A stretch of DNA of 64,000 bases from assembly GCF_040939455.1 (NCBI RefSeq), contig NC_134109.1:75855001-75919000 (forward strand), written 5' to 3'. Below are positions 10,360 to 22,400 of the stretch, in pieces; the stretch's first letter is position 1; the number at the start of each line of letters is the position of its first letter. The position numbers and the translations under genes were made by a program. Origin of the DNA: Microcebus murinus (Eukaryota > Chordata > Mammalia > Primates > Cheirogaleidae). Below the pieces are notes generated by a model that did no database searches, was not told where the DNA came from, and saw nothing but the letters and a program-made list of their open reading frames with translations.

Positions 10360-12881
10360 AGTTGGAATTTCTGAAAAGCCTTCAGGCTTCTGGGTCCCCT
10401 TCCCTTTTTCAGTGATTTGTTTCTGGGTAGCTGCACCTTTCTTGCTTATTGATTTTCTGCCCTCTTTTTGAGTCAGCAAGCTATTATTACTTGCCACTAT
10501 TGAAACTCATATAACCAATGTTTTTCTATATCTCATTTCATCGGCAAGCTTAATTCACAAATTTTTTCATTATAATAGATGCTCGCCAAGGCCAGCTCAG
10601 CAATATCTCCATGAACTAAAGAGTTGCTTTCTGGAGATGCTCTTGGTGGTCAGATGTTTCCTAGAGCTCAGTAGCACAGGGTTGGATTTCTCGACCATGC
10701 TCAGCCCGTGACAGGTAATACCTGACACACAGGCATTGCTCTCTTCTCTGATCCTTTCACCCCCTCAACTTCACATTTTGCCAAGAACCCAGGGATCATG
10801 TGCACCAGCTCCCTGCCTCCACTGCGGTTTATTAGCCACCACAATTTTCTTCATCTCTACATCTTCATCTACCATTGACACCTTCACCTTACACATTTAC
10901 GTAAGAGTTATAAAGAGTGTCTTAACATTTTCTGAAAAGTTACAATTTGTGTGACTTGTGTAAATAGCTTGCAATTGAAAATGATTCTGCAGACATCTTT
11001 AAAAAGAAAGCTTATTATAATATTTCCTTTTATCAATGGGGAAATGAACTGTTTCCCTTTCTGAGCCTCAAGTGCTGCTTAGGACTGTGTGCCTCTTCAA
11101 TCTTAACATCAAATAAACTATGCCCTGTAAGCTAGATCAAGATCCACGGGCACATGCCCTGGTCTTAGATGCTTCACAGACTTCCTCATTTAAGACCTTT
11201 GAATTTACCGCCTGGTCTGGAGATACGGTTCTCATCAATTTCCATTTATTAGTAGGTGCTTAAAAGGAGGCACTTTCTGACATGCAATAAAAAGCAAACC
11301 TAATGAGCAAATGGCAGTGAACTTGAGGGGCACTTTAGGAGAAGGTCTATCAGTATTCATAACCCTGACACACTATAAAAGACACTTTAATGCAACAAAA
11401 ATGTGTCAGAAAAGATATTGAGTTAACTGAAGGGGGAATTTTCTGGTAAAACACATAAGAGCACCCATTTCAACTGATCTGAACTATTAATATATTTTCT
11501 CCTTTACTGACAACTCATTTACCAAGTGTCAGATGAATGGTATTGGAGACGGCACTGATATTAACTCCCAAATGAGGTTCTATAACAATGAAAGGTACAT
11601 AAGTATTTCACCCTAGCATCTTCTCTATAATTAATGCCCTTGGCCTTGGCTAGGCAGCTGATGCCATTCAAAAATTAGAAAAATCATCTTTGGAAATAAT
11701 TTTCATTATGCTATAAATGGCAATTATAGTTTCTTTATTTTTCATACAACTCATTTTTCACATTAACAGAAAAATGTTAAAGAATATCTTTAGATTCTTA
11801 AGGCAATTTTATCTAATACTTCAAAGCAATTTATATAAAACATCAAATTGATTGTGTAGTACATGCTTTTCCCTCAAAAGAGTTTCTTAAATCCAACTAA
11901 ACAAAAAACCAAAACTTAAAAAGCTAAGTCAAAGCAAAACCTCTCCATCTCACACCATGGAGGGAAAAATGAATAATCTCATTTCACTTAATTACTATAA
12001 TGATAAGCATGGTCAATAAATGTTAGCTTTCCCTAAATCATACTGGTATGCTATTTATACAAAATAATGGGGAAGTTTTCTCTTTTTTATCTTCCTTTTT
12101 AATAACGGAATTCCAATTAACTTTCCTTTTTGTCCTTGATTTATAACATCTATATTTTTTTGTTATTCTTTAAAACCATACATATATAAATGTTGCACAT
12201 TATAGAAGTTAATAATATTCACAGAGAATGGAAAATAATATTTGAAGGCAACATGAATAACAAACCTAATAAGTACATACTGTGAGTTTTACTGCTCCAG
12301 CATTGGACTCAATTATTAATAGTTTTCTGTAAGATTTCCACAGGTAGCAATGCTGACTATGGAAAAGCAGCATATTTCTAGAACTATTATCTCTTTTCAT
12401 CTATGTGTCATTTAAATGAAAACATAATTTATGAAGGTAATTTGATTAAACATTGGGTTTTCTCAAGTGAAATATAGAAGGAAAAAAGGCAAAAGGAAAA
12501 AGCAAGTGATTCTATATCATTGGGCAGGATTCAAGACTGCTTTAAACTCCCTCTAATGCTGCAACACAAAAGGCTACAACTTGGCCTGCATTACATTTTT
12601 TACATTGACTCTCAATTTTCCATGAAAATCTTGAGGTCACTTCATTGAGAAAATTTCAAAAACACATATAAGAATTTTACTGGACAATTTCAGGCTAAAC
12701 TAAGTTAGTCTATTCTCTTTCTAGTCATCTTAGGTAGTGAAGACATGTTTTAGGTGATCATGAATCTTTGACTTTCATCCGTAAGCTCTATTAGCAAATA
12801 CTCCAGTAAAAACAAGCAAAGCTCTCACAGTATGAGAAAAAAAATTAAGTCATTGCTTCTAATACTCTTTGTGATATTACC
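10360..12881. other. Unassigned 2.5-kb stretch, repeat-poor
   Basis: No gene is seen. The segment 11280-11700 has balanced composition without a repeat signature and could be conserved noncoding DNA. The rest is AT-rich. The small frame 10736-10954 has no support. Confidence 0.45.
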
Positions 12882-13085
12882 TCATTCATGTATTCACTCA
12901 TCCATTCTTCATTCAACAATAACTCATTGAGCGTCTAACATGGGTCTGCTAGGAGGTGGGACTCCAAAGGTGATTAAGTTTGACCTCTTGTCCTTGTGCA
13001 TTTTACATTGTATAGGGAAAGCTGAATGGTAAAAAGATATTCTTTAACAATGTGGTAAATATCATGTTAGTGCTTACCCAGGGGG
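12882..13085 (-). repeat. L2 LINE 3' end, antisense
   Basis: 'cattcttcattcaacaataa', 'ctcattgagcgtctaacatg' and 'tgcattttacattgtatagg' follow the reverse complement of the L2 3' end (tail region with 'tgttgaatgaatga' on the minus strand). It is separated from the larger L2 body by an LTR insertion. Confidence 0.75.
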
Positions 13086-13106
13086 CTCAGCTGGTGTGTG
13101 TGAATA

Positions 13107-13480
13107 CATCTTAGTCAGTTTGGGTTCTCATAACACAATACCATAAACTGGCGGGGCTTGAACGACACACATTTATTTCTCACAGCTCTGTAGGCTGATG
13201 TCCAAGATCAGCATGCCAACCTGATAGGGTTCTTGGTGAGGGCCCTCCCCCTGGTTCACAGATGGCTGCCTTCTCACTGAATCCTAACATGGCCTAGAGG
13301 AAGATAGCTGGTCCCTTCATCTCTTTAAAAGGGCACTGATTCCATCACTGGGGTTCCACCTTCGTGACCTCATCTAGACCCAATTACCTCCCAAAGGCCC
13401 CACTGCCAAATACCATCACATAAGTGGTTAGGGCTTTAACATATGAATTTTGAGGAGACACAAACACTCAGTCCATAGCA
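13107..13480 (-). mobile_element. MLT1-type LTR, antisense, inserted within L2
   Basis: Reads as reverse MLT1: 'cttagtcagtttgggttctc', 'aataccataaactggc', 'atttatttctcacagctctg', 'gatgtccaagatcagc', 'acctcccaaaggccccactg', 'aacatatgaattttgaggag' and 'cactcagtccatagca'. Antisense L2 lies on both sides, so this LTR came later. No clean 5-bp target duplication is visible. Confidence 0.9.
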
Positions 13481-13904
13481 GGGAATGTAGGAGAGGGCAG
13501 TCAGGTGAGAGGGGAGTCAGCAATGAAGGACATGCCAAGGAGAAGTCTGAGTAGAGTTTTCAAGGAAGAGCAAGAATATCATCATTTAATGGACAATCGG
13601 AAGAGGAACACCATCCAGCAGGAGACTGTGAATGAGTACTTACTGAGGCGGAATGAACAGCAGAGTAGAGAGTGAATGCAAGGAAGGCAAATATTTAGTG
13701 CATGTTGATCCTTATTTTACAGGAAAAGATTTCAAGGGTCCAGTGCAGTTCCTTAACAGGTAATTTACAGGGTTTGAGCTAGATGAGTGAAAATGGTGGC
13801 TAGCTATGGATTTATGTCTGAAATAGCAGTGGGTAGCCATATAATGGGATGTCAATCTCTAGTTAAAATTATGTATCTAACACATGTAGATTTCATTCCT
13901 ATAT
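13481..13904 (-). repeat. Probable continuation of antisense L2, diverged
   Basis: Purine-rich text such as 'aaggagaagtctgagtagag' and 'ttttcaaggaagagcaagaa' resembles L2 ORF2 3' sequence in reverse, but identity is low from about 13690 to 13900, where nothing is recognised with confidence. Confidence 0.4.
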
Positions 13905-15335
13905 TTGTTTATTTATTTATATTCCAGGCATATAAGTTGCTCTAGAGGTTATAGCAGTAGGCATAAGACACAGATTAAATTTCCCGCACTCTTGACGTTG
14001 ATATTCTAGTGGGGACAGGGCAAGGTAAGGGGACAGACAACAATATATAGAATGTGAATGGTTGTCAGTGTTAAAGAGAAAATAAAGCAGGTAGCAGGAT
14101 GGTGACATTGCCATTTTAAATAGGTGCCAGTAAAGGCCTTAATGAGAGACATGTGTATAGAGAAGGTAGAGGAGTGAATAATGTGACATCCGAGGGAAGA
14201 GTGTTATAGGAGGAGGGAACAGTCCGTGCAAAGGCCCTGAGACTGGAACATGCCTGGTGGGTTTAAAAAAAGGAAGAGGAGCAGTAAGACATGAGCAGAG
14301 TGAAGAAGACATTAGTAGGAGGTAAAGAGAGGGCCGGATCCTACAGGATCTTGTTGGCCATTATGAATGCTTTGGCTTTTATTCTGTGATACAAAACAAA
14401 TACAGAGTTTTGAGCAGAGGTGTGATATGATCTGACCCACATTTTAGCAGGATCCCTCTGTCTGCTGTTTTGAGAATAGACTGAATGATACAAGGGCAGA
14501 AGTAGAAAGATCAGGTTGTGATAATGGTGAGAGATGATAGTGGTTGGACAGGGTAGTAGAGGTGGAAAAGGGAAGAAGTGGTGAGATTCGAGATGTGTTT
14601 TGAAGTAAAACCCAAATGTGTTTGCTAATGAATTAGATGTGGAGTGTGACTTCAAAAGAAGAGGTAACAACAACTCCAAGGTTATTGGCATGAGCCAATG
14701 GAAAGCTAGAGTTGCCATTAACTGAGATGGAGCAAGGGACTGAAGAAGATAAGAAACTTGGTTTTGGAAATGTAAGATCGAGATCAGTATTAGATACTCT
14801 AGTGGAAAGGTTTAAGTTGTTGGTATATAAATTTGGAGTTCAGATAAGAGTGTTTAGATGATATTTAAAGCATTGTTACAAGGCGAGATAACCAAGGGTG
14901 GTGTAGATGTAAAAGTGACAACGCCCGCTGAGTGAGCCCTGGGACATTCATCAATTGAGAAATCTAGGAGGTGAAAAGTAACCTGTCAAGGAGACTGAGA
15001 AGCAACAACTAAAGAAGCAGGAGGAAACCTAGGAGAGTATAACCTTCCAAAAGCAAAGGCAAGAAAGTATTCCAAGAAAAAGGAAGTGACTCAGTCAAAT
15101 GCTGCTGATAGGTTAAGTACAACGAGAAATGATCACTGACCTATGGATTTAAGTGAGGTCCTTTGGGAGTCATTAGTACATGGATGGTGCCAGAAGCCAC
15201 TTTGAAAATTAGGTAGTTTCAAAAGATTGGTAGAAACAGAAATTGGATTATATGGAGTTAAGATTGAAAAGGAGGTGAGAAATTAGCAGATGTGGACTAT
15301 TCTTTCCAAAAACTGAATTGTAAAGAGAATTAAAA
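13905..15335 (-). repeat. L2 LINE ORF2 and 3' region, antisense, about 1.4 kb
   Basis: In reverse, the series 'gcaaaggccctgagactgga', 'tcttgttggccattatgaat', 'gttttgagcagaggtgtgat', 'actccaaggttattggcatg', 'gagttgccattaactgagat', 'tgagccctgggac' and 'gtcaaatgctgctgatagg' follows the L2 reverse-transcriptase domain to 3' UTR in correct order. On the minus strand the last of these corresponds to the Ala-Ala-Phe-Asp motif region of the polymerase. The frame is broken many times; the 125-codon minus-strand frame at 14341-14718 is an out-of-frame remnant, not a gene. Confidence 0.85.
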
Positions 15336-15668
15336 AATAGACAAGAATCCTTGAGATTAGCAGGACACCAAAACGTCAAGAAGAAAATACATTTTTTTTC
15401 CTCCAAAGATAGGCAGGCTAGAGTTGAATATTCCTCTGGGCTGACAAGAGGAAGAAACTAAGAGACAAGGAAAGGTTGAAGCTTCAGAGGAGAAAGGATG
15501 TGATAGACAAAGGTTCTTTTGTGATTTTAGAGCTCCTGCAGTTCTTTGCATCCACGATCCATATTTGCCAGGGAATTGTCACATTAACAAATCTTTCAGT
15601 AATTGGATGCAGGCAGCCGATTGTCAGGGTGCCACAGTCCATACGATCATCAATAACAGTGATGAAAG
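15336..15668. other. Unassigned DNA after antisense L2
   Basis: Purine-rich to 15500 and possibly the decayed 5' continuation of the L2. Overlapping opposite-strand frames at 15476-15735 run into low-complexity sequence and are not supported. Confidence 0.4.
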
Positions 15669-15830
15669 GGTATGTGTGTGTCTGTATGTACACACATGAA
15701 TAAATAAACATGCCAACCAGTATGTATGTGTGCATATAGGTGCATATACATATATATTAATACATATATAGTATGTTTATATATACAAAAGGGTGCATAT
15801 TATAGTGTGTGTATAAAAATGCATATGATT
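15669..15830. repeat. Low-complexity TG/TA-rich tract
   Basis: Alternating tatgtgtg, catatat and tgtgtg blocks with short inverted TA-rich segments, typical of a decayed (TG)n/(TA)n microsatellite. Confidence 0.75.
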
Positions 15831-17440
15831 TTTCCCTTTCTTTTCTTTTTTAAAACTATTACTCTTGAGTGAAGAATATAAGAAAATTCACATTAATTGC
15901 CTTCACTGAGAAAGGGATCTGCTAAACACATGAATAAAAGAATATCTGGCTAAGTCTGGGACCCACTAAAACTCTACGGTTCTCAAATGACAGCTAAAGT
16001 GAACTGTTTATAATCCAGCTTATATATCTAGTAAAGTAAAATACCAACATGGATAACACTAGCACTTCTATGACGGAAATCTTCAGAGACAGCAAACACA
16101 TTTCTGATAACACCTTAGTAAATTCAAAGTTTTATGATAAGAAACAGATTACATTTTCTTTATCACATATAACAAACAATGGCACAAACTGGATTTTCTT
16201 TACTTAGCCAAAATAATTGAAATATAGAATTCAATGTTTCTCGTCTTTATTTCACGTGGACAGAAACCCAATCACAAATGTGTGAGGCATAATGGAGGTA
16301 ATTTGAGTTCCGTTTCTGGATATTTCATCTGCTTCAAACACCATTTGTTTACCAAGTGAAAAAAGAACAACAGCCCCCAAACAAAAAATTTTCACATCTT
16401 AGATGAAAGCTTATCTTTCTTTGGATCATACTTTCCAGTGCCTCAAAGTGCTGGCATAAAATGAAAATAAAACAAACAACAGCATTGTCAGAAATAATCA
16501 CATACCAGGCCAGCCCTCCCACTTCCATTCAACTCCTCCACAAAGAAGCCACAGTGCTTTGCTGAACAGCCCTTAAATCTTTATTGTATTTTGCCTCTGG
16601 GGCTTGCTCATCACTGCAGGTCTAAAAGTGTCTGTTATGGTCAGAAATAACTTTAAAAAAATATTGCACCACTGAGCCAATGAGTAGTTCAAATGGCCCC
16701 AAAATTGTAAACTTATAAAATGCAAGGTAGAGTAAGCACTTCAGCATTTGAAATAAACTGACTACTTCACTATGCCACTCTCAGTGCTCTTGTTTTATGA
16801 AGACCAGAAATGCTGAGTTGAAGCAAGAGCACCTATAAAGCCCCTGCAGGTACTTGAGAATTTTCTTTTCTTCCTAGCCACAAAGATGAACAACAGCCAA
16901 ATCTGGACTCCATAGTTGAAAGCTGTTCTTAGAACCTGTGGTCGCTCTCTTTTCAGACTGCTTTCTACAAGCCTGAGTAGAGAATGGCCTCGTGAAAAAT
17001 ATTTTTGACTGAGAATTAGAAACTTGTGTTTTTAGACCTAACCACATGCACGGGGCTTTCTGACACAATTATTGAGTTTTGCTTCTCAGATTCCTTCTGG
17101 CAATTGTGAAAAGATTATTCATGATTTTATATTTTCATATTACTGATGTTAGGCCATTTGATTATTGTTCTGTCATTAGGTTAGTATCAAAGTGATGTAA
17201 GTTTTGCTTTAATAATGAGATTACAGAGAATAGGAGTAGATGGTTTTGTCTGCAGGTGAAATTTTTATTAAAATAATTTACACACGTTTCAGGAGCAGTG
17301 CACATCTTCAAGTTGGCTGATCATAATATTTGGAAGTTGTGATTAATCCAAATAAGGAAAAATGAATATAGACAGCTAAGCACAATAAAAAGGTGATCTT
17401 TCTTAATAATTAAATTAATTTTATACTACTCATAAGAGAA
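15831..17440. other. Unassigned DNA, 1.6 kb
   Basis: No gene or repeat family recognised. The 64-codon minus-strand frame (16874-17068) has no supporting context. Confidence 0.5.
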
Positions 17441-17530
17441 GTTTGTATTGATGTGTAGTGATTGTGTATTGTTTGTATTGATTGTGTATTGTTTGTATTG
17501 ATACGTATTTGTATTGTATATGTATTGATG
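17441..17530. repeat. Minisatellite-like tandem repeat, 20-bp unit
   Basis: GTTTGTATTGATTGTGTATT at 17471-17490 is preceded by a near copy from 17441 (GTTTGTATTGATGTGTAGTG, then ATTGTGTATT) and followed by a further diverged copy at 17491-17510, decaying through 17530. Confidence 0.85.
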
Positions 17531-18279
17531 ATGGTGTCCATATGCATTTAATGTGGCTTTGGCTTAGTTATCTTCAGTGGCTCCTTTTGTTTGTACAAAA
17601 CTGAAAGTATTATATATAATACATATCTAAATTCTTCATACAGACATATGTGCACGTATGTATATATACATCCAGAGAAAGCAACAGGGAGCACAGGACT
17701 TAGGCAGCATTACTTTGGATATTTGACCCACAAGGACCAAAAGCTATTAGAAAATATATATTATTTGTCACCAAGGAACATCTTTGGTACCTAGAAGCCT
17801 ATCTCAATTCCAAATATACATGATTAAATTAAGCTTCTATACGTTTGGCATTTGTGCAGGAAGATATGATTGTGCAACACTGGGGAATTGCATACATGAA
17901 TTGTCAGGCAACTGTGTTTTTATCCAATTCAGAAAATTATGAAATCCGTCTCCAGAGTTTAATGACAAGGCCATGACACTCAGTTTGCATTATCAAATCC
18001 CAATCTACATCTCATACTACATTAGGCCAACTTAGTCTAGCCTTATACTCCTTATACTCTTTTCTTTCTTTTAGATCTAAGACTGTGGCACTAAAATTTA
18101 CTAAGACTGTGCAATAAAATTTACATGAAAGCTTTTAATTGCATTTTTTGGAAATTCATAGTTTTGCTTCTTCATAAGCATATATGTTTAAGGACTTAGA
18201 GGAGCAATGTAAGGACATTCAGAACGTTATAATTATCAAAGAATTGTAACAGATGTCTTATATAAAGCTTCATTTATGA
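17531..18279. other. Unassigned DNA
   Basis: AT-rich, with no gene or repeat identified. Confidence 0.5.
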
Positions 18280-18435
18280 TGATTTATTCAATGTATACTA
18301 TGTGTCAGGTATTGTTTAAAGATTTAGAAAACATTATCTCATTTGATTGTTACCACTCTGCAAAATAAACCCAGTTATCACTTCTACCACATAAGTGGAG
18401 AAAAGTGAACTTAAATTTAAATACCAAACTAATGT
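18280..18435 (-). repeat. MIR SINE, antisense, diverged
   Basis: 'actatgtgtcaggtattgtt', 'attatctcatttgattgtta' and 'acccagttatcacttctacc' follow the reverse MIR core. Confidence 0.65.
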
Positions 18436-18509
18436 AAATAAATATTTTTTCCAAAATCACAGTTTCATAAAACCAGTTGCTTACTTCCAAAGCATATATT
18501 CTTTTTTAA

Positions 18510-19060
18510 AAACATTTTTTATTTTTAACTTTGTATTCTGAGATAATGTCAGAGGAAAAGTTGCAAAATGAGTATAGAAACTTTTGTATATCCTTTCCCC
18601 AACTTCTCCAAATGTTATTTTTTCACATAAACATAGAACAACGATTGAAGGAAAAAATTAACATTCATATAATGCTATATATTAATCTATTGACCTTATT
18701 TGAATTTTGTCCATTTTTACGCTAATATCTTTTTCCTAGATCATGATTTAATCCAGAATCCCACATTGCATTTAGTATCATGTCTCCTTAATTTACAGTA
18801 TGTGACAATTCCTCAGTGTTCCTTTGCCTTTCAATACCTTGACACTTTTTTAAAAAGTACTGATCATTAGTTTTGTAAAATGTAAAATTTCACCTACAGT
18901 CTTAATTCTGACACTCAATTTGGGCTTGTCTGACATTTTCTAATGATTAGATTAAGGTTATGCATTTTTTTGGCAAGTGTATTCTAGCAGTTATGTGCCC
19001 TTCTGAATACATCATATCAGGGCTACATGATATCGACAGTATGTGTTACAACGTAGAAAT
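18510..19060. repeat. Old L1-derived repeat (L1M-type 3' region)
   Basis: 'ttagtatcatgtctccttaa', 'gacaattcctcagtgttcct', 'caatttgggcttgtctgaca', 'attagattaaggttatgcat' and 'catcatatcagggctacatg' form the ordered wording of a common mammalian old-L1 3' sequence. A second copy of the same family in the same orientation lies at 53740-54170. Confidence 0.65.
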
Positions 19061-19562
19061 TTACTTTCCTGCATTATCTTTGTCTTTTAATTGTGGGATA
19101 AAATTAATAAACTATAATACAGCGTCGCAGATCTGAGAGAGATTAAACATTTCAAAATATGCCATATTATGTCACTTAATAGAAATCATATTGGCTTCTA
19201 ATGAGCCATGATTAATGGGAATGTGCTTTAATTCCTTAACCCAATTAGCATTGAGTATGTGTATATGCAGAGAAATGCTAGTAAATGTTTAATAATCAGC
19301 TCTCTGGGAAAGAAAAAGCCCTGATCCATAGTGTTTGCCAATTGTGTGGTGTAAATACTCCCACCATGGTCCATTTCAAACTACCAACATTATGTCACTG
19401 AACTCAAAGCTAGGAGGAGAGGCACATAAAATCAACTCTCAGGAGCTCCAGTGCAGAGCTGAAATAATATATATTTATATAAAGCATTCTCTTTATTCTA
19501 GGATGCAGTTAATAGAATCAAGGGAAACCTACACAGAGGCAAAACACAATTTTAAAATATTC
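19061..19562. other. Unassigned DNA
   Basis: No gene or repeat recognised before the L1 insertion. Confidence 0.5.
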
Positions 19563-19573
19563 AAGAGTAGAAT

Positions 19574-19968
19574 CGTACTGACTGATTAACACTATGGTGC
19601 TCAAAGGGTGGTGGTGTTCACCAGGGATTCGGCGAGTGGGGAGGGTAGTTCCACATCTGAGGGATGTGGTGAGCATTGTGGAGGGGAAGGGCATACCTCT
19701 AACCCTTGCTAGGGAGAGACAAAGATATAAAATGTAACCAAAATGTTTAAAAAAATAAAAACATTTATCGGGTGTCCGGCAGGTGGGAGGTAGGAGGAGG
19801 GGATGGGTGTTTACATACATAGTGAGTGCGATGCTCATCATCTGGAGGATGGACACGCTTGAAGCTCTGACTCAAGGGGGGAGAGGAGGCAAGGGCAATG
19901 TATGTAACTTTAATGTTTGTACCCCCATAATATGCTGAAATAATAAAAAAATATGATTCCCCCCCAAA
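19574..19968 (+). mobile_element. 5'-truncated LINE-1: 3' UTR only, with TSD
   Basis: Begins at the very end of ORF2 ('tactgactgattaacactat'), then the G-rich 3' UTR with 'ctctaacccttgctagggag', 'gggcaatgtatgtaacttta' and 'tttgtacccccataatatgc', ending in an A-rich tail. AAGAGTAGAAT occurs at 19563-19573 and again at 19969-19979, a perfect 11-bp target-site duplication. The 3' UTR type matches the copy at 59867-60784. Confidence 0.95.
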
Positions 19969-19979
19969 AAGAGTAGAAT

Positions 19980-20696
19980 TACCTGCAAAGACAAGTACAG
20001 TAATTTTTTGTGTGTCATTGAGAATGAGAGGGTGAAATTTAAAAAAAACAAACGAATTTTTTTGCTTTAGGTCTTTAAACAGTGAAGTTATTTGATTCAA
20101 AGTCTTAAAAAATGTCATTTTAGGCTCCCCAATTGCTAGATGTTATTGAAAGTAACTTCAAAAACATGGGATGAGACAGTGCATAAACAAAAGACAAAAA
20201 TCATGCTTTTTCTTACCTCAATTAATTTTAGTGGCACAACATTTCCTAAACTCCTCATTCACTAGGACCCCATTAGATTGGAAACCAGTTTAATAATACA
20301 CACTTGCCTTCCTTACTGTTCCTTTTACTACTGAGGTCACAGCTGATTGTTGTGGTAGCATTTAGCAAGAGACTTATAAATGCCAATTTTACTTGAACAC
20401 ATTCCACAGTGCACATTCAACTTAAAACAGTTTTTCACAATTTAAATTTTTATATACTACTCAGTAAGGGAAAACACATGCTTCTGTATTGGAGGACTTT
20501 TTTCAGGTACTTGATTTACTAATCAAATATAGAGTATATTTTAAAAACAACTGGCACATAGTATTATCCTGTCATATTTTTCCTCTACAGATTCTAATAT
20601 CCATATAAATAAATTGATTCCACATAAGAGTATTATTTTCCAAGAATGTCATTACCTTAATGTCAATTTAAAAGTTGTAATATTTTATGTGCACAG
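19980..20696. other. Unassigned DNA
   Basis: AT-rich with a short A run at 20041-20048, and no gene or repeat recognised. The minus-strand frame at 19765-20118 overlaps the L1 and is an artefact. Confidence 0.5.
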
Positions 20697-21150
20697 TGGT
20701 GGGTAGATTGACCTCCCAAAGATGTCCACATCCTAATCCCCAAAATCTACATGGCAGAAGGGACTTTGTGACTTTGTGAATATAATTAAGGATCTTTAGG
20801 AAGGAAGATTATCCTGGACTATGCATAGGCCCATTTACTCACAAAGGTCCTTATATATTAGAGGCAGGAGGGTTAGAGTCAGATAAAGAGATATGGCAGT
20901 GGAAGCAGAAGTTGGAATGATGTGGCCATGAGCCAAGGTATATAGGCAGCCTCTGTAAATTAGACAAGGCAAGGAAAGGATTCTTCCTTAGTGCCTCCAA
21001 AGGAACCCAGCTAATCTGACACCTTGATTTTAGCCCCACAAGACCAATTTCAGACTTTTGCTCTCCTAAACAATAAGATAATAAATTTGTGCTGTTTTAA
21101 GTCAAGACTGTCGCAGTTAGGTACAACATCAATAGGAAATTAATGCACAC
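20697..21150 (+). mobile_element. MLT1-type LTR (ERVL-MaLR), sense, solitary
   Basis: Near-complete LTR: 'gatgtccacatcctaatccc', 'acatggcagaagggactttg', 'taaggatctttaggaaggaa', 'gattatcctggactatgcat', 'gaggcaggagggttagagtc', 'cagtggaagcagaagttgga', 'acaccttgattttagcccca' and 'gataataaatttgtgctgtt' then 'atcaataggaaattaatgca'. The AATAAA-like 'aataaattt' near the 3' end matches the LTR polyadenylation region. No internal sequence is present. Confidence 0.92.
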
Positions 21151-21343
21151 ACACAAAATCCACCCTTTTATTGGGAATGACTTTATTTCTCTATCTTATG
21201 ATCCATTTCAGCCTCTACCTTCCTCGTCTTTCTCACCTTTCTCCCTCAACATCTAATACCATTCATAATAAAAAAGAAAAAGCACAATGTATTTATGGAC
21301 TCAGTGTTCAAAGTGGAGCTGATGATTACTGCATATATTTAAA

Positions 21344-21641
21344 TTTATTTCTATTCATTTATTTTTTTAGAGACAGAGTCTCACTCTGTCAGCCAGGCTG
21401 GAGCACAGTGGTTTGGTCATAGCTCACTGCAGCCTCAAACTCCTGGGCTCAAGTGATCCTCCTGCCTCAGCCTCCTGAGTAGCTAGAACTACAGGCACAC
21501 ACCACCATGCTCTCTATTTTTTGTAGAGATGGGGTCTCACTATGTTGTCCAGGCTTGTTTTGAATTTCTGGCCTCAAGCCATCCTCTCGCCTCAGCCTTC
21601 CAAAGTGCTGGGATTATTAACACACGCCACTATGTTCGGCT
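21344..21641 (-). mobile_element. Alu SINE, antisense (old, AluJ-like)
   Basis: Reverse Alu from the T-rich tail ('ttttttagagacagagtctc') through 'gctcactgcagcctcaaact', 'gagtagctagaactacaggc', 'gtagagatggggtctcacta' to 'caaagtgctgggattatt'. Flanks 21324-21343 and 21642-21661 match at about 17 of 20 bases (GATTACTGCATATATTTAAA against GATTGCTATATATATTTAAA), a decayed target duplication. Confidence 0.93.
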
Positions 21642-21661
21642 GATTGCTATATATATTTAAA

Positions 21662-22244
21662 ATAAATATTTCATCAGCAAGTATAATAAAGTGTATTTTC
21701 AAAATGTTTGCAACCATTATTTTAATAAGGAAGAAGTTCTTGTTTAGAAAAATTAATTAAAGTCCTTTCACATAATATAAAACTTTTTAGTTCAAAATGC
21801 ACAAGCATTTAAAATGTTTCTGCTCTGGAAAAGAAATCTTACTACTTTATAATTTATTCGTACTGATGCAGCCAGAAGGTAAAGCCATACAGAAAAGAAG
21901 GTGCTTTGGTATGCTGTTCCAACGGGAAATATCTGAGCTGACACTATCTCTATGAAACAGTAAAAATTAATGGAAAAAATTATAACCCTAAAGTACTATA
22001 AGATTTTGAAGTGCCCTTTGGATTAAAGTTTAAATTTTCTCATGATGTCGAATGTATTTTTTCTAGGTTTGAATTCTTGGAAATTGAAAACCGGAAAGTA
22101 AAATTAATCAGAATGTTCCTTTCTCTCTTCACACCAGAGCAAATGCAATATGATAGAATATATTAAATTCTCCTCTGTTTAAAGGATTAAAGCTTAATTT
22201 TCACTTTAGATAGTACATGTCTGATCTAATATTTAGGTGAATGT
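21662..22244. other. Unassigned DNA
   Basis: No gene or repeat recognised. Confidence 0.5.
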
Positions 22245-22400
22245 GGTAGAAGAGGAAGAACCATGAGCTAGGAATCAGACCAGGGTTCAAGGCCCAGATC
22301 AGGAGATGACCTTGGAAAAACATTTAATATTCCCCAGTTTCATTCCATTTCTAACACTACTTGCCCTTGCTACCTTGCAATCAATGGGTGAGATACAAAA
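22245..22400 (+). repeat. Probable MIR SINE, sense, diverged
   Basis: 'gagctaggaatcagaccagg', 'gttcaaggcccagatcagga', 'gatgaccttggaaaaacatt' and 'ccccagtttcattccatttc' follow MIR from the tRNA-related B-box-like part into the core. Confidence 0.6.

Noticed and set aside
14341..14718. 125-codon minus-strand frame
   Set aside because: Lies in decayed L2 and is out of the polymerase frame.
17441..17530. CRISPR-like repeated units
   Set aside because: Direct tandem copies without spacers in a mammalian genome; no array or cas genes anywhere.
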